64,000 nucleotides of DNA from Phycisphaera sp. (GTDB lineage: Bacteria; Planctomycetota; Phycisphaerae; Phycisphaerales; UBA1924), in contig JACKGZ010000001.1 in assembly GCA_020639255.1 (NCBI GenBank), positions 682,001 through 746,000 on the forward strand. Reading direction: 5' to 3'. The notes under the pieces were generated by a model that saw nothing but the letters and a program-made list of their open reading frames with translations, ran no database searches and was not told where the DNA came from. Positions 34,262 to 42,793 of this stretch are shown in pieces. Numbering within the stretch: position 1 is the stretch's first letter; the number at the start of each line of letters is the position of its first letter. Both the position numbers and the translations under genes were made by a program.

Positions 34262-34693
34262 TCAGACCATGTCCTTGAGCGCCTTGAGCGGGCGGACCTT
34301 GACGACGTTGCGGGCGGGCTTGGCCTTGAAGGTGGTCATCTCGCCGGTGAAGGGATTGATGCCCTTGCGAGCCTTGGTGGCGGGCTTGCGCTGGACGGTG
34401 ACCTTCATGAGGCCGGGGACATTGAAGGTGCCGGCGTTGCCCTTGGAGAGGTCGGCGGCGATCATCCTGCCCATGGTGTCGAAGACGGCGGCGACTTCCT
34501 TCTTGGAGATGCCGACCTGATCTGCAATGACGGTCTGAACGTCGCTCTTGGAGCGGGGCTTGCCCTTGGCGCCGGTGATCTTGGCGGCCTTGGCGGGGGC
34601 GGCCTTCTTGGCGGCGGGCTTCTTGGCGACCTTCTTGGCGCCGCGGGCGGCGGGTTTACGGGTCGTTTTCTTCTTTGCGGTGCGCTTTGCCAT
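34262..34693 (-). CDS. HU-family DNA-binding protein with Lys/Ala-rich N-terminal tail
   Basis: A 143-residue nucleoid protein. The first ~50 residues are a basic low-complexity tail (KKKTTRKPAARGAKKVAKK and similar). The rest is a complete HU/IHF fold: KSDVQTVIADQVGISKKEV, FDTMGRMIAADLSKG, then the arm NPFTGEMTTFKAKPARNVVK with the DNA-intercalating Pro region, and the final VRPLKALKD. GGAGA precedes the ATG at 34693. It bends and compacts DNA as a dimer; the tail is probably extra non-specific DNA contact, as in histone H1. Monocistronic, ended by the hairpin at 34203-34234. Confidence 0.92.
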   Translation of the reverse strand: MAKRTAKKKTTRKPAARGAKKVAKKPAAKKAAPAKAAKITGAKGKPRSKSDVQTVIADQVGISKKEVAAVFDTMGRMIAADLSKGNAGTFNVPGLMKVTVQRKPATKARKGINPFTGEMTTFKAKPARNVVKVRPLKALKDMV

Positions 34694-34948
34694 ATCCATA
34701 TTCTCCAAATCGGGCAATCCTCGCCCGAGAAACTTGCGGTGGTTGTACTCCGCGTGAGAGCGTTTCGCAAGTCGGCATCGGCCCGCGAGAGCGATTTTCC
34801 TCGAAAAATATAGTGTTTTTCTTGCCTTGGCTTAGTGACGGATTCGAACGGTCGAACACGTGCGGTCTGTCGGATGAGCGCAACATGCGCGAAAATGCAC
34901 GGAAATTCGGCTAGTTTTCGTCAACGGGCGCGATGGAGACGTTCGGCG

Positions 34949-34954
34949 TACTGT
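34949..34954 (+). promoter_or_regulatory. Putative -10 box of the dehydrogenase gene (leaderless type)
   Basis: TACTGT exactly 6 nt before the ATG at 34961 (spacer TGCGGC); no Shine-Dalgarno. Confidence 0.4.
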
Positions 34955-34960
34955 TGCGGC

Positions 34961-35932
34961 ATGACGAACACGCTCCCAGTCGTCGCGGTGACACGGGCCA
35001 CGCCCGGCGGTGATTTACAGGTGCCCGGCGCCAAGATGCGCCAGCGCGGCGAGACGATGCCGACGCGGGAGGAACTGCTCGAAGTGGTTCGGGGCGCTTC
35101 GGTTGTCGTGTCCATGTTCATGGACAGGGTGGACCGGGAGCTTCTGGACGCGGCGGGGCCCGGGCTCAAGGGGGTCTGCAACTTCGCGGTGGGGCACAAC
35201 AACATCGACCTCGAACTCTGCAGGGAGCGGGGCATCGTGGTGACGAACACGCCCGACGCGGTGACCGAGGGGACGGCGAATATCGGGTTTTTGCTGCTCC
35301 TGGCGAGTGCCAGGCGGCTGATCGCGGCGGACCGCTTTGCCCGGACGGGGGCGTGGGTGGAGCATGGCCCCTTAAGCATGATGGACTTCCTGGGACTTGA
35401 ACTCACGGGCCGGGTGATCCACATCGTCGGGGCGGGTCGGATCGGGTATGCGATGGCTCTGCGGGCCCGGGCGTTCGGGATGGACGTGATCTACACATCG
35501 CGGGGCCGGAAGATCGACTTCGAGATTGCGCCGTTGTGCGCGAGGCGCGTGGAACTTGAGGAGGGGCTGAGGGTTGCGGACGTGGTGAGCATCCACACGC
35601 CGCTGACGCCCGAGACGAGGCACCTCTTGAACCGCGAGCGGATCGGGATGCTCAAGCCCGAGGCGATCGTGGTGAACACGTCGCGAGGGCCGACGATCGA
35701 CGAGGCGGCTCTGGCGGAGGCGCTGCGTGAGAAGCGGATCTGGGGTGCGGGGCTGGATGTGTTCGAGGAGGAGCCCGTGGTGCATCCGGATCTGGTCGGG
35801 CTCGACAACGTAGTGATGACGCCGCACATCGGGAGCGCCGAGAGGCGTTGGCGCGAAACGATGTCGCGGATGTGCGAGGCGAACGCGCAGGCGATCCTGG
35901 AGGGTCGGGAGCCTCCGAACCGGGTGGTCTGA
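34961..35932 (+). CDS. NAD(P)-dependent D-2-hydroxyacid dehydrogenase (glyoxylate/hydroxypyruvate reductase-like)
   Basis: A 323-residue enzyme with the family's two-domain order. The cofactor domain has IVGAGRIGYAMALRARAFG; the three catalytic residues are visible as Arg in the SIHTPLTPETRHLL to NTSRGPTIDE region, Glu in GLDVFEEEPV and His in MTPHIGSAERR. The profile is closest to GyaR/glycerate dehydrogenases that reduce glyoxylate or hydroxypyruvate; related 2-keto acids cannot be excluded. The upstream-extended frame from 34835 has no similarity, and TACTGT 6 nt upstream supports the ATG at 34961. It ends 9 bp from the opposing NrdJ-tail gene. Confidence 0.9.
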   Translation: MTNTLPVVAVTRATPGGDLQVPGAKMRQRGETMPTREELLEVVRGASVVVSMFMDRVDRELLDAAGPGLKGVCNFAVGHNNIDLELCRERGIVVTNTPDAVTEGTANIGFLLLLASARRLIAADRFARTGAWVEHGPLSMMDFLGLELTGRVIHIVGAGRIGYAMALRARAFGMDVIYTSRGRKIDFEIAPLCARRVELEEGLRVADVVSIHTPLTPETRHLLNRERIGMLKPEAIVVNTSRGPTIDEAALAEALREKRIWGAGLDVFEEEPVVHPDLVGLDNVVMTPHIGSAERRWRETMSRMCEANAQAILEGREPPNRVV

Positions 35933-35941
35933 GCGGCGTGG

Positions 35942-36328
35942 TCAGGCCCGGCGGAGCGGGCTGTCGGCCAGGGTCGGCTTGTTGGCGAAGTGCAGTTCGA
36001 GGTAGCGGGCGACGTAGTCGACGATTGAGTCGGCGGCGGGGATGTCGGGGTTGCTCGTCATGCCGTGGGGCTCGAATCGCATGCCCTTGAATCGGACGAC
36101 GGCTTCGTTGACCGAGAGCCCGAGCTGGATGGAGAGGCTGAAGGCTCGGCAGAAGGCCTGGCACATGCCGCTGAGTGCGGAGCCTTCTTTGGAGATCTTG
36201 ATGAAGATCTCTCCCGGCGAGCCATCGGAGTAGAGGCCGACGGTGAGATAGCCTTCGTGGCCGCCGATGCTGAATTTGTGGGTGACCGAGTCGCGGGTGT
36301 CGGGCAGCGATTGGCGGGCAGCGATCAT
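35942..36328 (-). CDS. Stand-alone C-terminal domain of class II (B12) ribonucleotide reductase
   Basis: A 128-residue protein that matches only the TSCPD-type C-terminal domain of adenosylcobalamin-dependent NrdJ: LPDTRDSVTHKFSIGGHEGY, VGLYSDGSPGEIFIKISKEG, SGMCQAFCRAFSLSIQLGL, then RFEPHGMTSNPDIPAADSIV and DYVARYLELHF. In full NrdJ (~700-1000 residues) this follows the catalytic barrel, which is absent here along with the terminal cysteines. The ORF is intact with its own ATG at 36328, so it is not an obvious pseudogene; I read it as a split-off NrdJ subunit or a regulator. The frame is open to 36487 but similarity starts at 36328. Confidence 0.82.
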   Translation of the reverse strand: MIAARQSLPDTRDSVTHKFSIGGHEGYLTVGLYSDGSPGEIFIKISKEGSALSGMCQAFCRAFSLSIQLGLSVNEAVVRFKGMRFEPHGMTSNPDIPAADSIVDYVARYLELHFANKPTLADSPLRRA

Positions 36329-36499
36329 ATGATTGGATTCCGTTTGGTCTGCTGAAACAGGTCTGCGATCCGGCCCCGATGGGGATGCGAGCGATATCGG
36401 TAGGGTGGGATTCCGAACGTGAAAGTGGGTCAATCGGTACCGGTCGGGGCGGGATTGCTTGCTCGGGAGGGCGAACGTGTCGATCATTCAGGGAACGGG

Positions 36500-36835
36500 A
36501 TGAACACCAAGACGACCAGCACGCGGCAGACGGGACGGGCCATCGGGCTCGGGCCATCACTCATGCTTGCGGTGACGCTGATCGTTCTGACCAGTGGCGG
36601 CGTGAACACCGCGCGGCTGATCGGGTCTGCGGGTGTCAGTCTGGCGATGACCGTGCTGCCCGAGCGGGCGGTGCGTCACCAGCAGGCAACGCCTGACATC
36701 GGTGATGTGAGCGACCCGAATGGGTTGCGGCGTGACTCGGTGGTGTTCGAGGGCGTGGCGGTCGCTCGGTCGAGTGATTGCCTGCTGATGGCGAGGCTTG
36801 GTCTGATCGATCTGCCGCCGCCTGCTGTGCTCTGA
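36500..36835 (+). CDS. Small membrane-anchored hypothetical protein
   Basis: A 111-residue protein with one hydrophobic segment near the N-terminus (GLGPSLMLAVTLIVLTSGGV) and a second weak one (IGSAGVSLAMTVL), then a polar tail ending DLPPPAVL. It is not similar to anything I know. GGGAACGGG precedes the ATG at 36500. It lies 150 bp before secA on the same strand; whether the two are cotranscribed is unclear. The 150-bp gap holds no further gene. Confidence 0.45.
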   Translation: MNTKTTSTRQTGRAIGLGPSLMLAVTLIVLTSGGVNTARLIGSAGVSLAMTVLPERAVRHQQATPDIGDVSDPNGLRRDSVVFEGVAVARSSDCLLMARLGLIDLPPPAVL

Positions 36836-36985
36836 AGAGATAGACGTGCCGAATGGCGTTCTGCCTGATTCGGTGCGTTTCACTTTCGATTCATTGTGCG
36901 CCGTTGCTTCTGACGAGGTGATCGCGCCGGATCCAAGAGCACAGATTGAAGGCCCGGGTGAGCCGGGCGAAACGAGATATCCAGA

Positions 36986-39900
36986 ATGCAAACCGAGAAG
37001 GGCATCCCCGTCGTTGGGCCGATCCTGAACAAGATCATCGGCACCCGCAATGAGCGATTCGTCAAGAGGTACACGAGCCGCGTCGAGCGGATCAACGCGA
37101 TCGAGGCGGAGATCTCGGCTCTGACGGATGCGCAGCTGCGCGCCAAGCGTGCGGAGTTCAGCGATCGCCTAAAGAAAGGCGAGAGCGAGGACAATGTGAT
37201 GATCGAGGCCATCGCGGTGGCTCGTGAGGTCATGGACCGCAATGTAGGGATTCGCAACGCGCTGAATCCGGAGTCGGGGTTCGACGCAAGCCGACTGACG
37301 GGCGAGGCGCGCGGGTGGTACGACAAGGCGGTTGCGGATATGGCCTCGATGGAGCCGGCCCAGCCACAGGGCGACTTCCAGGGGTGCGCCGAGCCGACGC
37401 CAGCGTGGCGGTTCGTTGAGGTTCCCGTCGGGTTCTACGCGGCGATTCGGGAGTTGTACCCGGAGTCGAGGCCGCCGTTCCGGGCGAGGCCCTTCGACGT
37501 GCAGCTCATCGGCTCGATGGTGCTGAGCCAAGGCAAGATCGCCGAGATGAAGACGGGCGAGGGTAAAACGATCGTGGCCCCGCTTGCGGCGTACTGGGCC
37601 TGCGTCAAGGGCGAGAAGGTGCACGTCGTGACGGTCAACGATTACCTCGTGCAGCGTGACCGCGACTGGACGTTCCCGTTCTTCTACGGCGCGGGCATGA
37701 CGGTCGGGGCGATCCACCCGCAGCACATGCAGCCCGAGCCGGCCAAACGAGTGATGTACATGTGCGACGTGGTCTATGGCACGACGAGCGAGTTCGGCTT
37801 CGACTATCTCCGCGACAACATGAAGCGAAACGTGAACCAGCAGGTGCAGCGCCGGCGGGACTTTGCAATCGTCGACGAAGTGGACAGCGTGCTGATCGAC
37901 GAGGCGCGGACGCCGCTGATTATCTCGGGCGCGGCACACGAGAACCAGCCGCGGTACGACCTGGCGGACCGGCTCGCATCGGAACTCTTGGAGAAGCAGC
38001 GGCCCTGGCAGGAGCAGGAAGACAAGGTCCAGCACACGCTCGAGCGGATCAAGGGTCTTGAGGGTGACATCCGCCAGGCGAAGGACAAGTCGCGCGTGCC
38101 CGAGATGCAGAAGCAGCTTGAGGAAATCAAGAAGGACTTGCCCGGTTTGGAGTCGGCGCGCGACCAGCACGTGCAGTACTACGAGATCCAGATGGACCGC
38201 AAGCAGGTGCACCTGACGCACGACGGCATCGCGACGGCACAGAGGTCGGCCGGCGTGGGCTCGTTCTACGTGGGCGAGAACACGGACATCCCGCACCTTC
38301 TGGAGCAGGCGCTGCGGGCGCACGCGGTGTATCAGCGGGACAAGGACTACGTGATCATGAACCTGCCGAGCCAGATGACCGGCAGGCCCGAACCGACGAT
38401 CGTGATCGTGGACACGTTCACGGGCCGCCCGATGGTGGGGCGGCAGTGGTCGGACGGTTTGCACCAGGCGATCGAGTGCAAGGAGCGCGTGCCGATCAAG
38501 CAGGAGACGCAGACGGTCGCGACGATCACAATCCAGAACTTCTTCAAGATGTACAAGCGGCTGTCGGGTATGACCGGTACCGCGGACACGGAAGCGCAGG
38601 AGTTCCACGACATCTACCACCTCGACGTGGTGTCGATCCCGACGAACAGGCCCGTAGTGCGTCACGACTACGACGATCTGATGTTCCTGCGCGAGAAGGA
38701 CAAGTGGGAGGCGATCGTCGACGAGATCAAGTCGTTCCACGACGCGGGCAGGCCGATCCTGGTGGGTACGACGAGCGTCGAGAAGAGCGAGCGGCTCGGG
38801 CAGATGCTGACGCGGAAGTACGGCATCAAGCACGAGGTGCTCAACGCGAAGCAGCACGAGCGCGAGGCGCACATCGTCGAGAACGCGGGCCAGATCGGCG
38901 CGGTGATGATCGCGACGAACATGGCCGGCCGAGGCACGGATATCAAGCTCGGGCGTTTCACGCGCGAGGAGTTGCTGGAGCATTGGCTGAAGCGTGGGAT
39001 CGCAGCGCGGGGCCTGACGCCCGAGTCGACTGAGGATGAGGTGCGTGAGAACGTGTACCGCAAGATTGCGCCGTCGGAGCTTGGCATCCAGAAGCGCGAG
39101 GCAGAGTCGATGGACTACCCGGCACTGGAGCTTGAGCTCCTGCGTCACTGGGCGCGGAAGTACACGTGGCTGAGCGATGGGAAGGGAATGTTCGCGGGCA
39201 AGGGCGTGGCGAGCCTGTCGCGGGACGAGCTGATTCAGGAGCTCGACGCGACTGGGCGATGCCTCTTGCACCGGATCGGCTGGTACGACACGATCGAGTC
39301 GCTGGGCGGTCTGCACGTGATCGGCACGGAGCGTCACGAGAGCAGGCGCATCGACAACCAGCTCCGCGGTCGATCGGGTCGTCAGGGCGATAACGGGTCG
39401 AGCCGATTCTTTGTTTCGCTCGAAGACGATCTGATGAAGATGTTCGCGGGTGAGACGACGATGCGGATCCTGTCGCGCCTGGGCATGAAAGAGGGCGACG
39501 CGATCGAGCACCCGATCCTTTCCAAGAGCGTCGAGAAGGCGCAGCGGAAGATCGAAGAGCGCAACTTCCAAGGACGCAAGAACATCCTCGAGTACGACGA
39601 GGTGATGGAGCACCAGCGTCAGCGGTTCTACGGCATCCGTCAGCGGGCGCTCGAGAGCCGGGATGTCAAGGTGCTGATCCTGGAGTACATCGACGAGTGC
39701 ATCGACGATGCATGTGCGGAGTATCTGTCGAAGGACTATCCGGCCAGGTGCGCGGCTGACCTGGCGCGTGAGAAGCTTGAGACGTTGATCGCGGTCGAGC
39801 GGCTCCGCGGCAAGGACCGCGAGGAGATGGAGAAGCGGATCCGCGAGGACGCCAAGTACGAGGCGCGGTCGATGATCGATGTGACGCTCGGCGAGTACAT

Positions 39901-41056
39901 CTCGGCCGAGGGATCTGAGGTCGTGGTCGACTTTGACTCGGCGGGTCTGGTGTCGTGGGCGAAGAACCGCTTCGGGATCGACATCGACGTCGCGGAGCTG
40001 GCCGAGGCAGATCAGGCGAGCCGGCGAGCGGTGCAGGAACGTCTTGTCTACGCGGCTGAGAAGCAGGTCGACGACGCCGACCTCGGGAAAATCGCCGAGT
40101 TTGTGGATCCGGACTACGGCATCGACAGGCTCGTGTCGTGGGCGAAGTCGAAGTTCGGGATCGAATCACACCGCGACGAGATCCGCCAGGCGATCGAATC
40201 GGGTGAAGAAACGCCGCAGATGAAGCTCAAGGAGCGGGCTCGCAAGCGGTATCAGATGCGAGAAGTCGAGTACCCGATCGACTACGCGCTTGCGATGACG
40301 GTGATGGGCATGCGCACGTCGCCGCAGGAATCGCTCGATGCGTTGATCTCGTGGTCGAAGATGCGGTATGACCTTGAGCTGGATGCGGATGCGGTGCGTC
40401 AGGCCGGGCCTTCGAAGATGAAGGAACAGCTGGAGGGCGGCATCAAGGCTTGGTTCGAGCGGGACGAACTGGGCAAAGCGCTCGATGAGATCTCGGCGTG
40501 CAAGGACGTCGAGGCGGTCGAAGCGTATCTGCAGAAGCGATTCAGCGGCAAAGCGCCTGACTGGCTCGGCTGGCTCGACCAAGAGGAGTTCCATCAGGCT
40601 TCGCGCGGTCTTGTCGAGGCGAGGTTGCGACCCGAGATGCTGCAGCTCGAGCAGACGGTGCTCCTCGACACGCTCGATCAGTCGTGGAAGGACCATCTGT
40701 ATGCGATGGACCAGCTGCGCGACGGGATCAACTACCAGGCGTTTGCGCAGCAGGATCCGAAGATCGCGTACAAGAAGCAGGGCGCGGAGCTGTTCCGCGA
40801 GATGCTGACGGATGTTCAGGAGCGGGTGGCGGAGTATGTGTACAAGGCGCGGATCAACCCCGCGGCGAATATGCCGCCGCCCCAGCAGGCCCCGAGGCCC
40901 CAGCCCGTCGGGGCCGGCGCCGGAGGTGGCGGCGGGGGCTTCTTCGGCTCCTCGATCGCCGGGCCGGGCTTTGCGAGTGCTCCTACCCCACCCAGACCGC
41001 CCGCGAACCCGCCCGCTGGAGGGAATCCGGGCGGCGGAGAAGGCGGCCAGGCGTGA
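36986..41056 (+). CDS. secA: Protein translocase ATPase SecA, oversized form
   Basis: The 1356-residue motor that pushes preproteins through SecYEG; E. coli SecA has 901. Walker A TGEGKT is at residues 190-195, DEVDSVLIDEARTPLI is Walker B, TMAGRGTD-type MAGRGTDIKL and GRSGRQGDNGSSRF the second motor half, and WKDHLYAMDQLRDGI the helical scaffold. Two expansions stand out: a coiled-coil insert after DEARTPLIISG (residues ~330-395), and a helical-wing region containing three copies of a L-V/I-S-W-A/S-K unit (Trp 991, 1052, 1123). The C-terminal zinc/SecB-binding motif is missing, replaced by a Pro/Gly-rich tail. Large SecA forms are known in planctomycetes. Confidence 0.96.
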   Translation: MQTEKGIPVVGPILNKIIGTRNERFVKRYTSRVERINAIEAEISALTDAQLRAKRAEFSDRLKKGESEDNVMIEAIAVAREVMDRNVGIRNALNPESGFDASRLTGEARGWYDKAVADMASMEPAQPQGDFQGCAEPTPAWRFVEVPVGFYAAIRELYPESRPPFRARPFDVQLIGSMVLSQGKIAEMKTGEGKTIVAPLAAYWACVKGEKVHVVTVNDYLVQRDRDWTFPFFYGAGMTVGAIHPQHMQPEPAKRVMYMCDVVYGTTSEFGFDYLRDNMKRNVNQQVQRRRDFAIVDEVDSVLIDEARTPLIISGAAHENQPRYDLADRLASELLEKQRPWQEQEDKVQHTLERIKGLEGDIRQAKDKSRVPEMQKQLEEIKKDLPGLESARDQHVQYYEIQMDRKQVHLTHDGIATAQRSAGVGSFYVGENTDIPHLLEQALRAHAVYQRDKDYVIMNLPSQMTGRPEPTIVIVDTFTGRPMVGRQWSDGLHQAIECKERVPIKQETQTVATITIQNFFKMYKRLSGMTGTADTEAQEFHDIYHLDVVSIPTNRPVVRHDYDDLMFLREKDKWEAIVDEIKSFHDAGRPILVGTTSVEKSERLGQMLTRKYGIKHEVLNAKQHEREAHIVENAGQIGAVMIATNMAGRGTDIKLGRFTREELLEHWLKRGIAARGLTPESTEDEVRENVYRKIAPSELGIQKREAESMDYPALELELLRHWARKYTWLSDGKGMFAGKGVASLSRDELIQELDATGRCLLHRIGWYDTIESLGGLHVIGTERHESRRIDNQLRGRSGRQGDNGSSRFFVSLEDDLMKMFAGETTMRILSRLGMKEGDAIEHPILSKSVEKAQRKIEERNFQGRKNILEYDEVMEHQRQRFYGIRQRALESRDVKVLILEYIDECIDDACAEYLSKDYPARCAADLAREKLETLIAVERLRGKDREEMEKRIREDAKYEARSMIDVTLGEYISAEGSEVVVDFDSAGLVSWAKNRFGIDIDVAELAEADQASRRAVQERLVYAAEKQVDDADLGKIAEFVDPDYGIDRLVSWAKSKFGIESHRDEIRQAIESGEETPQMKLKERARKRYQMREVEYPIDYALAMTVMGMRTSPQESLDALISWSKMRYDLELDADAVRQAGPSKMKEQLEGGIKAWFERDELGKALDEISACKDVEAVEAYLQKRFSGKAPDWLGWLDQEEFHQASRGLVEARLRPEMLQLEQTVLLDTLDQSWKDHLYAMDQLRDGINYQAFAQQDPKIAYKKQGAELFREMLTDVQERVAEYVYKARINPAANMPPPQQAPRPQPVGAGAGGGGGGFFGSSIAGPGFASAPTPPRPPANPPAGGNPGGGEGGQA

Positions 41057-41142
41057 AAAAGAGGGATCAGCACGGGCTCGGGCTCGTATCGGATGAGGCG
41101 GTATGCTGCCCCTATCGAGCGACCCGGATTGGAGATCGAGTC

Positions 41143-41946
41143 ATGCGAAGCCCAGTGATGGTTGGCAGGCGTGCGTTCACGCTGATCGAGCTTCTGGTGG
41201 TCATCGGCATCATCGCGGTGCTGATGGGCATCGGGTTGTCGGTGGGCTTCGGCGTGATCAACTCCGGGCGTGGGAACGCGACGAAGAACACGATCCAGGT
41301 GCTTGAGACGTACCTGTCTGAACTCGACGCGGCGGGAAAGGATCCCAAGTCGTACAAGGCTTTCAAGACTGAGATTGCCGGGCAGGAGTACGAGTTCCCG
41401 GTTGTTGATGGGCGTGAAAACAGCGCCGGCTATTCAGCAACCGACCGTGCGTTGCCCTCGCTGATGAGGTTTATCGCTGCGGGCGATACCTATCTGGGTG
41501 ACAGCAGCGACCGTTGGGGCGTGCTCGATAGCTCGCTCGTGCGTGACAACGAGATCGCGACGATCGGAAGCGATGTGATCCGGGGTGTGGAGCTACTCGA
41601 CTCGTGGGACAACCCGATCCGCGTCGTCCACCCGGCGTACGACGGTGGCTTCGGGGATTTCTGGAATCAAGATGCCGGTAGCATGACGACTCGCAACACG
41701 CTGGATGTGAGCTACAAGGACAGCGGTGCGAATCAGACGCTCCGGCTTCGCAGGTCGTACCGCCCGTTCAACCAGACCTCAGCCGGTGAAGGCTCGATTG
41801 GCGACGCCGACGAGGGGATCTGCCCGGGTGGGCGGGTGTATTTCTATTCGGCGGGCGCGGACGGCGACCCCGGGACGCGTGAGGACAACATCTACGGGTC
41901 CGGTCCGAGCCCGACGTTCCCGGCCGAGACGGCGGAATTCGAATAG
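41143..41946 (+). CDS. Type II secretion-like pseudopilin (prepilin N-terminal motif)
   Basis: A 267-residue protein with a class III signal: positively charged leader GRRAFTLIELLVVIGIIAVL, cleaved before Phe-Thr-Leu-Ile-Glu, with the Glu at +5 that pilins need. The rest is a soluble globular domain with GDTYLGDSSDRWGVLDSS, LLDSWDNPIRVVHPAY (WDNP motif common to GspG/GspH-like pseudopilins) and YFYSAGADGDPGTREDNIY near the end, where G-type pseudopilins bind calcium. TTGGAGATCGAG precedes the ATG at 41143. No other secretion genes are nearby; planctomycetes often scatter such pseudopilins. Confidence 0.88.
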   Translation: MRSPVMVGRRAFTLIELLVVIGIIAVLMGIGLSVGFGVINSGRGNATKNTIQVLETYLSELDAAGKDPKSYKAFKTEIAGQEYEFPVVDGRENSAGYSATDRALPSLMRFIAAGDTYLGDSSDRWGVLDSSLVRDNEIATIGSDVIRGVELLDSWDNPIRVVHPAYDGGFGDFWNQDAGSMTTRNTLDVSYKDSGANQTLRLRRSYRPFNQTSAGEGSIGDADEGICPGGRVYFYSAGADGDPGTREDNIYGSGPSPTFPAETAEFE

Positions 41947-41983
41947 GCAGAGGTCCCTGCCTAGGGCAGCCCGAGTGGGGGCC

Positions 41984-41989
41984 TATACT
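41984..41989 (+). promoter_or_regulatory. Putative -10 box of tRNA-Pro
   Basis: TATACT, 13 bp before the mature tRNA 5' end. No convincing -35 hexamer at the right distance. Confidence 0.35.
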
Positions 41990-42002
41990 GGTCGGCACAT
42001 TC

Positions 42003-42076
42003 CGGGGTGTAGCGCAGCTTGGTAGCGCGTCTCGTTCGGGACGAGAAGGTCGGAGGTTCAAATCCTCTCACCCCGA
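42003..42076 (+). tRNA. tRNA-Pro (anticodon CGG)
   Basis: A complete 74-nt cloverleaf. The acceptor stem CGGGGTG (42003-42009) pairs with CACCCCG (42069-42075), discriminator A. The D arm has GCGC...GCGC; the anticodon stem TCTCG/CGAGA encloses the loop TTCGGGA with CGG at 42037-42039; the T arm is GGAGG-TTCAAAT-CCTCT. CCA is not encoded. The CG-rich 5' end fits tRNA-Pro. Confidence 0.95.
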
Positions 42077-42118
42077 TTCGGCATCGGAAGGGAACATTGG
42101 ACCAGGGCAACTGCGTGC

Positions 42119-42640
42119 TTAGTCCTGTGCCTCAGGCTCGAACCAATAGTCGAAGTGATAGAAGTGCTTGCCATCGATGATGTCGATCGTCATTTCGCCA
42201 GCAAGCCCCACAAGTTGATCCGTGCCCGAATCGGGGACAACCATGATCGCTTGTGTTGGTGTTCCTCGATTCATGATGGAGCTGTGTTGAAGCACGAACG
42301 ACCCGGTGCGGCCTGCCAGCGTGCCCTCGACGCGTTCCATGGCGACATACCCGCCGGACCCGGCCTCGACCGAACGCACGCCGAGCATCTGCCCCAGACT
42401 GTGGGCTTCTAGTTCACCGTGAAAGTGTTTGTCGATCGACATTCTGCCGACATTTGGGTGGCCGATCCCTGGCGCATCTGATTGTGGGGTGAGATCCACA
42501 TCGAAAGGGCCCGACACGGTTTGCTTGCACATGACTAACTCCGTTGTTGACACCCGCACATCATTGGTATGACACCCGACTAAGACCAGTGACACAACCC
42601 CAACGGAAATGGTGCAGAGTGATTTCAATGCACTCTTCAT
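42119..42640 (-). CDS. DUF3224-like predicted lipoprotein
   Basis: A 173-residue protein: signal peptide with lipobox (VSLVLVGC), then a single beta-barrel-like domain of the DUF3224 type. Recognisable blocks are FHGELEAHSLGQML, GGYVAMERVEGTLAGRTGSF, VLQHSSIMNRG, the VVPDSGTDQLVGLAGEMTI loop and HFYHFDYWFE at the end. DUF3224 proteins are small, cupin-like in outline and of unknown function. I start at ATG 42640, preceded by TACAAT at 6 nt; the frame runs to 42745. Its codon use is less G+C-biased than in genes left of the tRNA. Confidence 0.82.
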   Translation of the reverse strand: MKSALKSLCTISVGVVSLVLVGCHTNDVRVSTTELVMCKQTVSGPFDVDLTPQSDAPGIGHPNVGRMSIDKHFHGELEAHSLGQMLGVRSVEAGSGGYVAMERVEGTLAGRTGSFVLQHSSIMNRGTPTQAIMVVPDSGTDQLVGLAGEMTIDIIDGKHFYHFDYWFEPEAQD

Positions 42641-42646
42641 CAGACG

Positions 42647-42652
42647 ATTGTA
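42647..42652 (-). promoter_or_regulatory. Putative -10 box of the DUF3224-like gene (leaderless type)
   Basis: TACAAT on the minus strand exactly 6 nt before the ATG at 42640 (spacer CGTCTG); close to the sigma-70 consensus and without Shine-Dalgarno. Confidence 0.45.
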
Positions 42653-42793
42653 TTCGGGCGGAGCGGAGATTACACGCTCAAGATGCGGGTCAAATTTGTA
42701 AGCCAGCATGTATTTTGTATCGGGAGTACCGGCACAACCGATCACGTTTCCAGACTCCAGAGGCCGATCTGTGCCACAAAGAGTTCAACTGGT

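Noticed and set aside
36846..37028. 60-codon open frame just before secA.
   Set aside because: It overlaps the secA start, lacks a ribosome site and shows no protein-like pattern.
37169..39613. 814-residue open frame antisense to secA.
   Set aside because: It mirrors secA codons, is extremely rich in Arg, Leu, Val and His, and has no ribosome site or recognisable domain.
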